Source of the DNA: Casuarius casuarius | Lineage: Eukaryota; Chordata; Aves; Casuariiformes; Casuariidae | Assembly (NCBI GenBank): GCA_003342895.1 | Contig: PTFA01000020.1 | Location: 6,403,644 to 6,467,643 of the forward strand | Length of the DNA stretch: 64,000 nt | Direction of reading: 5' to 3' | Shown here: one piece after another, positions 10,426 through 32,216 of the stretch | How positions within the stretch are numbered: position 1 is the stretch's first letter | Layout: the number at the start of each line of letters is the position of its first letter | Position numbers and translations under genes: made by a program | Notes under the pieces: generated by a model | Told to the model about the DNA's origin: nothing | What the model saw: the letters and a program-made list of their open reading frames with translations, nothing else | The model's database searches: none

Positions 10426-13400
10426 GTAAGCGGCCTCGCGCGGGGAGGGGGAGAAAGCGAAGGGGCCGGGGGGCGGCGGGGACTCGGCCTGCGGCTTCTC
10501 GTGCCGCCGGCGGGGCGGGCCCGGCGCCGAGCGGGCAGCGGGGGCCGGAGGGGGCTTTTGCGCGCAGCCCAAAACCCCCTGGGCAGCCCGGTGCCTTCCC
10601 CGGGGGCAGAAGCATCCGTGCCTGTCGGGTGGGAGGTCTCGCTCTCCCAGCTGGATTTGCCCCCACGCCAAGTTCATGCTTCCTGGCGAAATTACACGGA
10701 GTCGGTCAGTTTTTCCTAGCAGCTCTTTTTTTTTTTTTTTTTTTGGCCGTTCTTTGCTATGCAGCAGCCCAGTGAAAAAGGGGGGGAAAAAGCCCGCTCT
10801 CTTCTGGGATTAGGCACAGGAATTGCTTGCGTGTAGAGACCCCTATGCAGGCTTAGCGTGTTGTCATGGCCGGGCATCTTGGAAGGTAAAAATCAGTATT
10901 TTTCTTCCCTGAAATTGAGGAATTTCTCTGGTGGAGAAAAAAGCCCTGTTTTGCCAGGTTGTCAGAACATTAAAATCCACGTGTGTGCGCTTGTGTGGTG
11001 AAGAGATCAAGACTTCTTGCAGGTTTCACATGGTGGTAGGTAAGGCTGTTTTTTCCAAGATGCATAGAAATACAGAAAGGGATTTTTTGTAGGACCTTGG
11101 TAGTGCTTCCTCTTTGGAATGCGCTCAGTTGCTTCACCTGCAAGTTTCTGTGACAGTTTTCAAGTTCAAATTTAAGATTCTGTACTATGTTTACAAAAAA
11201 CTTTAGAAAAGTTTTTCTAAACTGTCATCCTAAAGAAGTGATCCTTAAATAGTCATATAATTTTCATGTGGTAGAAGATGTTGCTAATATATGGGCTTAT
11301 TCTTATGCATTTCACTTAATGTTAAAAGGAAATACTAAGGATTGAGTGATAATTAATTAATACTGTTCAACACCAGCTAAACATACCCACTCATTATGCA
11401 GTGTCAGCATAGTTGACCATATGGTTTTCTTGTTAACATTGTTTTTATATTAACGTTGTGCATTATAAGCAATATATTGAGATAAATACAGTAACAAGAG
11501 ATTTGGGGCTGGTTTAAACTTTTCTTTGTACAACATTATCTTTGTCTCCAAAACAAACCTCAAAGCTAGTAGACTAGCTCTGGTAGACTAGTTCTTAATT
11601 CTCAGTAGATCCCTGTTTGTACTTTTAACATTTACTGTTACTTCTGCTCTGGCATTTATAAATGTACTCCCTTATGTAATAACAAGAAAACAAATTTTCA
11701 TGTCTTTCATTTAAATTTTCGTTGGGTATCTAATTTGTAGCTTTCTTCCTCTTGTTGTGGCACAACTGGATATAGTTCTTTAAAGATGCATTGAGAGATG
11801 ATTCTTGAGGCTGATAATTTTCAGAGGAAAGTGTAACTGCTATTCATCCTCACTTTTTTCCCACTATTTATCATTTAGATCTCATGAAATGCAATTTATT
11901 AAAATTTTCACTGCTTTTTCTTCAAAGGAACTGAAGTGTGGTTCAGTTCTGAACACAGATCTCTCCTTCACAACTTTGAATTGAATTGTCTTGTCTCTGG
12001 TTATGCTTCAGTCTTCATTGTCATTATTAATGTTTGCATGTTTAATTCTCAATAATAATTCAGTGCTATTACAAGTTGTCCTCTGTCATAATTGACTTGA
12101 TTCCGTAAATTGCAGGGTGCTTGTATGTAGCTCTAATGTCTGGGAAAGAAAAAAGAAATATGAGTGTTTCCTAATGGAAGTACTTTAAATTTCTTCTACA
12201 GATTCTAGATAATTTCTGCCTTTTGTGGCATCCTGCTTGCATGCTTCCCCCCCAACACCACCACCCCGTGTGTCTCAGATAGCAGTTGCATCTGGGAGCA
12301 TTAGAACATTGACTTACAATGCTTGTGATAACGTTTTCTGTGTTCCTTATTTTTAGATATGCTTTAGTGTTTGAATTAAGTGTCATAATCAGACTTAATG
12401 GGCAGCTTTTGGCTTCAATAAATGATATTGCCAAGGATTTACAACTATTTTGCTAGCAGTTGTTATTCTCCCTCACAGTCTCTTACCTGTGTCACCACTC
12501 CATTGTTCTGGAAAGATTTCCTGTTGTCTTTCTGTCAGAATTCACTAATTTAAGTTAATGTATTACTCTGTCATTAGTAACAAATTAATATGGTTGCACT
12601 TTGTTTTTAATTCTGGTCTTCTTGGTTTGGAAAACAGAAATATGGAATTGAATTTAAACATTTCTGAATACCAGTTCCTCCTGCCCCTAAACTACTGACT
12701 CTACCTAGCAATTACTGGTATGCCATATTGTAGCATATACATATTGTATATGTTGCTGACCTATATTCAGTGCTTTGAGAGTTCCACTGTCTGCACTGTG
12801 AAATCAAACAGTCCTATTCAATACGTTAAATGCCACTGAAATAATTGTATAGAAATATGTAACTTGAGCTCAGTCTGGTTTTGGACAGTGTTTTTTAATT
12901 TGCTTGAAGCTGTAGAAATTTAAATGTGTTTTGGATTTTTTGTTTTGGGGAGGAGGTTGCATTTTTATGAACAGTTGCTATCCTGCCTAGGATTAGGATA
13001 GCCCTGGAAATAATGCTATTGTAGAAGCTACAGAAGTTACAAAATACTTTCTTCTGAAAACGACTTAAGACCCCCAGTGAGTTTTCAAAAAACTGACACT
13101 TCTATCGTATGGATGGAAACAGGGAGGCATGAGTGAATGTCTCTATGCTGGTTCAATACTTCTATTTCTTTTTTTCTAATATTTTCCCCTCTCTATAAAG
13201 TATTTGAAAAATCCTTGGCATACTTAACACCTGCGACTTGTGGACCCTTCAAAACTCTTCGCCATAGTTAAGCGTTTTCATATATAAACCAAGTAAATTT
13301 TTCTGTACACAAAGTAAAAAAATTCCTAAGCTGCTGTATTACTTACTAACGAAGGTCTCATTCAGCAATGGGTAATAGTGTAAACTTTAGTCTGTTTTTC

Positions 13401-15875
13401 CCACCAAGACTGGTTAGAAAGCTCACTGAGGTAGGCGGCAAAGACTAATTGATTCAAGCCATGCTTGACTTTGTCTTTTAGAGCAACCCACCCCATGCTC
13501 CTCCTTCAGCGCTTTAAGCTGAGATGCCAGACGGGAAGGTGGGATGGCTGAGGACTGAGTTTATGTCCTGGTCTGCTATCTGTACCACTTAGGTACTAAT
13601 CTCCAGCACAGGTTTGGGAGGTCGTGTAGAGGAGGTAAGCTCCTGAAATGTGACAGGTCTGTGTACTAGAGATTGCTTTTGTGGATCACAGAAAACAGCC
13701 TTCACGCTAATGAAGAGCTAAGATGACTAGCAGGAAAAGCCCTGCCCAGGAGATAGACTAGTATGGTCTGGCTGCTTAGTGTCCTCAGCCATACGTGCAA
13801 GCTTTGCCGGAGCTTGGGCTGACCCAGATTAGACACACTTTGGAAAACCAGAGAGCAAGTGGGTGATCCACCTCCTAATACTCTGTGCACTACAAACTAG
13901 AGGACTTTTTTCATAGAAGTGAGATATGTTCCCTAATTGTTCTTTGTCTTCCTTGAAACACTGACAAACTGCAGTGTTCCAGTCTTCTAGAAGATTACCC
14001 TGACTCAGGCATCCTTATAATTTTAAGAGTAAGACTTTCTGTTTCTTATTTTCTTCTGTTGAAAATGTATTGAAGCGAGAATCGTAAGCCCGTGTCCTTA
14101 ATGAATGTACCAGCTACTGCGCTATGGAATCAGCCAGTTTCTCTCTCCGTGGTCTGTTCTGTGGGTGCAGTCACAATGCGCAGCCCTACTTTGTCAGTCT
14201 GTTATGATCACATAGAATTGTAATAAAATATTTTAAAGGTATTTAAGAATAATCCTATATTTAAAAACATCAGCTCCTTTATTAAGACTATTTTTAATAT
14301 GATGTAAGGTGTTAGGAAATAAAGAACAAAAATCTTCAAAATATTAAAAGTAGAGATTATCATGGTAGAAGTTGAAGGCATGACTAATAATTGCATTGAT
14401 TTACATCTGATAAAGAATATCTTTAGACATTAAAAATATGTTGGGCATTGAAAAAGGAAGTAAGGCTACCACTCTTAAAAGGAAGCACTTAAAATATTGG
14501 TAAGTATGGAAATAATGGATTTAAAGGTTCAATAACATCTTCATTTCTGATCTTTGCTCCCTATTAGATAGATGCCAGTTTCTTTTTTAATTTCATAACA
14601 CACTAGTGTTTGTAGGATTCCTTTCAGCTGTAGTTCACAAGTGGGTTTAGGGATGGATAGTGTTTAATGAAATAAATATGTGCTATATATCATCATCTTT
14701 CATACATTCTTGCTTCTTTCAGCGGACTGAAAGTCACAACCTTTCTTCATATGATAGGCATATGTAGTAAATAGTCTCTAAAGCACTGCAGGATACTTTA
14801 GTTTGTTGGGGCAGAGATGAGCTGTGTGCCCAATAGAAAAGACTTTAATAAGAACTGTTGGAATTCTTTTCTTGGAAGAAAGACCATGTGCAGATTGTGT
14901 GGAAATTTGGAGTATTTCAAGACTCCTTGACCAGTTAGGTTGAACTACTGACGCATACTGCATTGAGTTGAAATGATTTTGAATTGGCATCATCTGTATG
15001 ACTGCCATCATTTTCTTTAGTAGTGTTAAACTGAAACTGGAGATGGTTGTACATGTTGGTGGTCTTTCTTTAGACATAAAAAAATCTGGTTGTCCTCTGT
15101 CCCAAAGTAAAATCTTGTAAACTTCTGATAGCCTCATAATTCAGTTATTTGCTATATTCTGGACCAGGAGCGAGTGGAGGGCATGGTCCATAGGGGTGAG
15201 TTGCTCCTATGAAGATAATATCATTACTATTATTTTCAGTACTCTATGTGAATATATTTACAAGCAAAAAAGTATCAGTACACTTTAAGTAAAAGAGGAA
15301 TGGATTTTATCTGTCAAGACTTAAAACTAAAAGTATTCGCCCTCCTCCCCTTCCCCTGCTACAGATGGCAACTTTATAAATTCCCAGTGCAATGCAATGC
15401 TTGTAACTGCATTATAGATGTCTAAGCAAGGCAACAGGCAGTTGTGTGGAGGAATACAAGTCATAATTTCAGTTGCTCAAGCACTTTATTTGTAATTTCA
15501 GGAATATTCAATCATCTAATAATTCAAGAGCTTTCTCTGCTAAAAATAGTCTTTTTAGAAAGCACCTTGTTTATTATAATCTATTACAGTCACTGATACT
15601 CTATTAGGAAATGCAGAACTTAAGCATAGTTGTTCAAATAGAAATGAAGCTGCTGTCTATCAAACGTTTTCATGGTATGTCTGTTGTTCCCACTGACTGG
15701 ATTATTTTTCTGTATGCAAATACAAATTTTCACTTTGAAGACTGGATTAGATCTTGCATCTCTGAACTTTGCCAGTAGTAACTTTAGATGGGTATGGCCT
15801 TCTCTGTGTTGCCAGTAATCATGTTCTCTTTCTGGTTTGTTTTTTTTTTTTTTTTGGTTTTGTTTTGTTTTTAAG
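10426..15875 (+). other. ABCE1 intron 1
   Basis: A 5.45 kb intron between the proposed noncoding exon and the exon carrying the start codon. It ends in a long pyrimidine tract (about 15 T, then a T/G-rich stretch) and TTAAG at 15875. The region around 13.4-13.9 kb is noticeably less AT-rich than its surroundings and may be an old, decayed insertion. I could not identify it. No exon, RNA gene or intact repeat is seen. Confidence 0.6.
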
Positions 15876-15912
15876 CTCTGGAAGTCTCCAGTTCCTCCTC
15901 ATCATAATCTGA

Positions 15913-26479
<10,567 letters not shown>

Positions 26480-27200
26480 ATATTGAATCTGAACATCTCT
26501 CTAATTGGCATATACAAATGCAAATTGAAGTCTGAACAGTCGTGGGTTAAAAGACTCAATCAGGTTTTAGAACACTTCATCTTTTGGAGCTTAAACTCTC
26601 TTGCTGCGTGCACCACCGCAGGCCAGTAGCAGTGTAAATTCTAGTCAGAGTAAAACTGCCACTTTCTATATATGGTAACAGCCATATTTTCATTGTAATA
26701 ATTCAAAATAGACAACCCTAAAATTGTGCAAAAATGTCTCCAGATTTTTCAAAATTTAAGGGAGGTTTTCAATTCAATACATTCTACTCACGTACCAAGT
26801 GGTGACTGGGCTTTGTAACTTAAAAAAAAAAAAAAAAATCTTTGAAGCTGTTTCCTGTGTAAGATGAAGGCTTGCAAAGAATAGCAAGAGACAGAAACTT
26901 ATTTTAAAAAAGTTGAATCTCTCAATGAGGGTTTCATAAATAAATGGAAATGCTCTTCTGTGATACAGTGCAAAAATTATTGAATTACTAATTCAGTGAG
27001 TATGTATGTGTGTATTTTTATATGATGTTGTCATGCACACCTTTTCTCATGTTAGCAAAGAACACAAAAGATGCAGTACAAACTACATATAACAATACAG
27101 AGATTTACACCTCAGTCCTCTGTCCCTTTACATCTTCTCAGATGTAGTTACAGCAGAATAATCAGTTGAATAAAATCTTAAAATCCTTTTAATCTTTTGT
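26480..27200 (+). terminator. ABCE1: ABCE1 3' UTR with candidate polyadenylation signals
   Basis: Sequence after the TAA stop at 26477-26479. AATAAA hexamers occur at 26939-26944 and 27169-27174; the second is followed by a U-rich stretch and then GU-containing sequence, as expected of a cleavage site. Another hexamer at 28538-28543 would give a longer 3' UTR. An 18-base A tract lies around 26821-26838. Which signal is used cannot be told from sequence alone. Confidence 0.6.
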
Positions 27201-29586
27201 AACCAAAATCTGTGCTGTACTTTGTAGATAGCTACTACTTTAAGGTTAGACACCAGCCCTATGAAAATACATGGAGCTGCCTTAAACCCTATTATTACTG
27301 TATAGAGTTCAGTTTAAAGCAGTAATGCTGCCTTGCAACATGTCAAAGTGGCAATTGCTCCTACCAAGACTTGCTGCTTCTGCAGTAGCTGGTAGTAGAG
27401 TTCTAGTACTGACATCTCTCAAGCTGCCATTTGGAAGATCAGCCCCTCTTCTTCTGAGAGGGGGAGTGATGCCTCAGTGGACAGAGGCCACACCATATCT
27501 GGTAGATTCAAGCTTCCCTTGAGCTGCAATGGACACAGACTGCGAGGGATCACTGTGACTGCAGCAGCAGCTGCCTAGTTGCAGCAGGAAGGATCCACAG
27601 TCAAATGAGACCAATGGAAGTTAGGGAAGAGTAGAAGCCACATGCTGTAACATGGTTTAGCTGACATGTAGGAGGAGCTGCCTGCAGAACATAGCTTATC
27701 TGATTGAGGGAACTGCTGTTGAAGTCTTAATCACAAAGTAGAGGAATGGTTAAGATCAGCTCAGTTTTTGAGAAGCACATTAAAATGACATCATTGAGTA
27801 GCTTACACATCTTGCAAAACATACCCTTTCTAGGACACATGCACTACCTTCAAAGTTTTGCTTTATAAAAGGTAACCAGTTCTTTTAGGAAGAGAAGTGG
27901 AGGGTAAAGTCATCCTTCCATCCAGATTTGGTAGCAGATGAATGACAGTTGTCTCATGCCCTATTCATAATTGCTGGAACACACCATCTCTCCAGGGGAA
28001 TGAAGAGACGAAGATGCAAGAAGTAATAATGCCTGAAGTTTTGATTGCTTAATGCAGACAAAAATGAAGTAACTTTATAAAAAAATTGATTCTAACAAGC
28101 TAGCTTTTTGAAGTAAGGTCCTTCAGAGAGCAGGAGGGAAAAAGTATTATAAGCAAAAAGTTGAACAAATAGAAATTTTGTAGACATCTGAAAATAACTT
28201 TCAGCTATATAGCTCACAGCCAGTGAAGTAAGGGAAGGTATTTTCCATGCAATAGTTACCTACTCTGCCTTTATTGTCAAAAATGCTATCAGAGACAAAA
28301 GAAAACTTAGCTTTATTTTCCTGTTTGTATCTTTGTCTCGTAAATTACAGGGGAATGGCAACAGTTTGTCCTTCCCCCCCCTTCCTCTCTAAGCCATTAT
28401 GTCTGTTAGTAATTCAGGTATTTTATAGTCTTGGTAGACTCAGGCATTACATACACACTACCTATTGATGTCTGACAGCATAAATCCATCTATATTGTGC
28501 TTATGCTAACAAAGATACTCCAGAAAAGAGTACAGGTAATAAATACAGCCTTATGCCAGCAACAAGACTGGTGCATAGACAAGAGTAGACGCTAAGGCTA
28601 ACTAAGAAATTCAGAGTTCAGTGAAAGTCATGCAGAGGAGTAGAAACTGCCTTGGACTGGAGTTCTGCATCTTTTGTTAATCAGCCCAAATGAGGGTAAG
28701 TTAGTTAAAGATTTGGTTTAGCAAGTATCTGAAGCTCTACACCTCAATTCAATATATTCTAAATATAATACATAGTGGGACTCAGAAGCCTGAAAGATCT
28801 TGCACAGAGAAAGCTTTTCAGCAAAAATAGAGGAAAAACACTATTTATCAGCAGTGGAGGCAGGGAAAAATACATTACATCTGTACTTCTGAGTCCTCTT
28901 TTAACCTTCCTAGAGCAGCAAGGTTGAGCACAGGCCCAGCTTAAATACTTTGCAAGTCATTTAAAAATTAAATTCTAATAGCACAGCCCTACCAGTTACT
29001 GTCACACCTATGTTTACCATTAATTCCTGAGAAATAGCTGCAGAATGTGTCCTGCCTTTCTTTTTGCAAAGCTCATATGATTAAGTGCCTGTTCTAGCAC
29101 TGAATGAATTTCAGTGACTGCTAGATAGATTTGGGCTACAAAAGTTGTCTGTCTTAGAAGGTTATAAAGCATGACAAGAAACCTCCCTAAGTATTCACAC
29201 ACACACACTCACTCACTATAGCCCTCAGTGCTTACTTAGTTCTCAGCCTGAAAAAAAAGACACCCTCTTTTACAATCCTGAATACATTCCTGAATGGAAG
29301 AGTATTTAGGTTAAAAACAAAGCAAACAAATAAACAAAATCATCACTTACACACCCCACCCAGCACAGCCTTTACCGCCACCATTTCAGACAAGAACCAG
29401 AAATGAAGTCTGTGCACCCTCTTAAGTATTTTGCAGCTTGCCAATACATTAACTGCTAATTGTTCATACTTCTGTTAGTGTCCACAAGTGGCTGTATCAG
29501 CAGAATGAAAACACAGACTTAATGATGTTACAAAAGTACCTTCCAATACATAAATATCACTTAGGAAAAAAGTGAAAGGACAAACA
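27201..29586. other. Region between the converging ABCE1 and OTUD4 3' ends
   Basis: No gene is recognised. A more GC-rich patch at about 27.4-27.6 kb resembles neither exon nor any repeat I can name. Because ABCE1 and OTUD4 are transcribed towards each other, long 3' UTR forms of either gene could extend into this segment. Confidence 0.55.
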
Positions 29587-30977
29587 TTTATTTTAATTAG
29601 AGGTTTTGCACACAGCATGCATCTGAAAAGAAATTTTTTCCACATATAACTATCATCACTCAAGTTTCCTGATCAAGGGTGTACAATCTCAGACATTAAT
29701 AAAAGGGTACCATCACCTCTTACACTAGTATATACAGAGATATAAAAATATACACAACAGTTTATTTTACAGAGCAACAGAGCTGAGTGAATACTGTGCA
29801 CACTGCACACTGAGTTTGGACAGCTGAACATCCAAACTGCAAAGGCAAGAGGAACACTGCAGAGATCGTTCGAGGGGTCAGAAGAAACAGCAATCAGAAT
29901 TCTGACACAGTGTAAAAATATAAGGCAGAAGCCATTTTCTTCTCAATTCTAGGGAAAAGCAGAGCACACTTGGAGACTATATCCATCTTGTTTTTAAAAA
30001 AGTAGTTCCAGCAATGAGTTGTACATGCAAAACACAAATTTGCATCAACAGTGCAACAACAAAAAGAATACTGAACAGTAGCTCATCATACAAACTTAAA
30101 AAAAAGAAAAGTAACATGTACTTTATGCATCTCTCCTCACAAAACATCTAGGATTTGTCAGTGCATTAGTGTTAAAGTGGCATTAAAAAAACTTCTGCTA
30201 TTATAACAGATGCAGAATTATTTTGGAAATGCATAGCATCTACATTTTTATTGTCTTTGTAATTAAGTTGGCATAGGCACCATTCTAGTCGCACCAGCAT
30301 TAAGAATTCTTGGTGGAAACAGCCATTCCTATCAATTCATACAGAGCTATTCTTGACTGCTTGTCTTGATTTTGATTTCAACAAATAAATGCTTTTTAAA
30401 ATTCAAAAATATACCCTATGAATATTAAAAGAACTATATACAACATACCTAAGACACAAGGTTAGCTGGCTGCCATATGTGTAACACACAGAAGAGAAAC
30501 ATTCAAGTTTGACAGATTTTTGAGATGAAAGGCCTTTGGGTTGGAAGCATATCAAAGACAACAGTGCAGTAGGCTGAGAATTCCTTTAGCTCAGGTCAGA
30601 ACTAAGGCATTGTATGATAAAATATATATTTATATTTGGTGCAATGTTACCATCGATTTTAGAATCCAGATCACATCAAATGCTATAATTTGTCACTCTA
30701 GGAAACACATTTAACCATCTTATATCACAAACAAACCTTTGAGGAAAAGAATTCAAACACTAAACCTATATTATGTTTTCTAATTTGACATCGAGGAAAA
30801 AAATGCTAAGCCAAACAAACTTTGTAATCCCCAAGAAACAAAACGCTAGGAGTTCACGTCCTCCTAGTCTTTACTCACCAAAACTTAAGACCTTGGGCTT
30901 TATTGGAAAGAAAGAGATTTTAAACATCTACATCAAATTACTTTTTGCATTTGAAAATTTTCAATTATCCATTCATT
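29587..30977 (-). terminator. OTUD4: OTUD4 3' UTR with candidate polyadenylation signals
   Basis: Downstream of the TAG stop (30980-30978) in OTUD4 orientation. Minus-strand AATAAA hexamers are at 30252-30247, 29766-29761 and 29592-29587. The 29766 hexamer is followed by TGTTGTGTATATTTTT and the 29592 hexamer by TGTTTGTCCTTTC; both are good GU/U-rich downstream elements. The UTR would then be about 0.7-1.4 kb, shorter than I expect for mammals, so a more distal site is also possible. Confidence 0.5.
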
Positions 30978-32216
30978 CTATGCTTGATGCCCCCTCTGAT
31001 TATCTCCCAGTGTTGCCCTTCTCCTATCGTTCCTATATGGCCTCCCTCTAAAGTTTCGCTGATACTGGTAGCCTTCATCTCTGCTTCTGCTGGGTGGTCC
31101 TTTCCAGGCTTCCTCATTTCTTTGGAACTGGTATCCTCCCCTGCTAGAATAACCCCATTCCAGTCTAGGCCTTCTGCCTCCTCCGTAAGTCTGGTTATAA
31201 AATTGCTTGGATCTGCCACTTCTCAGCATATCAGAAACTTCACTTTCATCTTCAGAGCTTTCTTCCCTTGTTCTCTGTGCCCTGCTTTCTGCCTGTAGAT
31301 TACCAGTACCCTTGGAGTCTCTAACTTTATCAGTCTTCTCCTTACGACTAGGAATGGTATTTTTCAGTTCATTTTTTGGTGGTTCTGCCAACAGTGGTGT
31401 AGTGGGGTTTGGCATCACTGCCTGCCTCTCAATCCCTTGTACTTGCGGAGCACGATTTTGCAGCCCAGCTATTGCTTGTTTAGCAGGAGAAGCGGAAGTA
31501 CAAGTTTGCTCCAACTTAGGTGCCCTGGCCAGAGTGTCATTTGGGGCACTGCATTCACTGCTTGCACCAGCCACAGGGAGCGGTACGGTGTTGGAGCTAC
31601 TGCCACCGTTAGGCTGTTCTACACAGCTCCCTCCAGGAACCAGAGGGCTGCATTCTTTAGCCAAATACATGTTTGCAGAGGTGCTAGGTATTGCCTCTTT
31701 GTCCTCAGGTGACATGACAACATTAGGTCTTGCTGCTGAATTGTCAATAAAACCCTGAACTGGGTACCCATACCAAAAGTGAGGAAAGAAAGGAGGTGCT
31801 ATTGGAACAGCTCCTATAAAGGGATTGTGTCCAAAGGGTGGTTGTGGGAACATATTTTTCCCTCTCAGGGACTCGTCATAGTTTGTGTGAAGAGCTTGCA
31901 CTGGAGTCTCCGATTCTACACAGATTTGTCCTTGACTTTCTGACACCTGAGCTGTAGGTATAATCAGAGACAGTGATGGAGACCTATTATCAACCTGTGG
32001 ACTTTGACCATTGGATCTGGCCTCATTCTGAATAGGAAAGTGCCTGTTTGTTCGTGCAGTTTCATTTTCATTCTGAGTCGGCGGAGCCTCCTGGAACCAG
32101 AGGTTGTGCGGATACACAGGAAGGGAAACATTCGGGTACATTCTACAAGCAGCTAAATAGGCCTGATGCAGGGGGTACAAGTAAGAATGGGGTGCCCACA
32201 TGGGACAGCTGTATGC
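30978..32216 (-). other. OTUD4: OTUD4 exon 21 (last): C-terminal low-complexity, Arg/Gly-rich tail
   Basis: A single 1,239-base exon encodes the final 412 residues. It starts with [20 protein letters not shown] and passes through a Pro/Tyr/Phe-rich segment ([15 protein letters not shown]). It ends in an acidic cluster, [13 protein letters not shown], followed by an Arg/Gly/Tyr-rich tail with SRGGYQF and [11 protein letters not shown]. Such RG/Y-rich tails bind RNA and promote condensates, fitting the reported stress-granule role of OTUD4. A 183-codon open frame on the opposite strand is a composition shadow. Confidence 0.93.

Larger units (their letters stand above)
9440..10660. promoter_or_regulatory. 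CpG island: divergent ANAPC10 / ABCE1 promoter
   Basis: About 1.2 kb of very GC- and CpG-rich sequence in an otherwise AT-rich window. It lies between the minus-strand ANAPC10 first coding exon and the plus-strand ABCE1 gene. No TATA box is well placed. It carries an NRF1 match (9846-9857), a TGACG half-site (9962-9966), a GC box (10098-10107), a palindromic CRE (10131-10138) and a YY1 site (10305-10313). ANAPC10 and ABCE1 are head-to-head neighbours in amniotes, so a shared bidirectional promoter is the natural reading. The transcription start sites themselves are not visible. Long open frames on both strands here are by-products of high GC content, not genes. Confidence 0.9.

Noticed and set aside
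9928..10719. 263-codon open frame on the plus strand over the promoter and ABCE1 exon 1
   Set aside because: It runs through the promoter motifs and the exon 1 donor into intron sequence, and its composition is that of a CpG island, not of a protein.
13381..13900. GC-richer patch in ABCE1 intron 1 as a possible extra exon or retroelement
   Set aside because: There is no sustained frame with plausible splice sites, no terminal signature and no recognised repeat. It is mentioned in the intron entry only.
31207..31758. 183-codon open frame antisense to the last OTUD4 exon
   Set aside because: It is a shadow of the Ser/Pro/Glu-rich sense frame, with no family resemblance.
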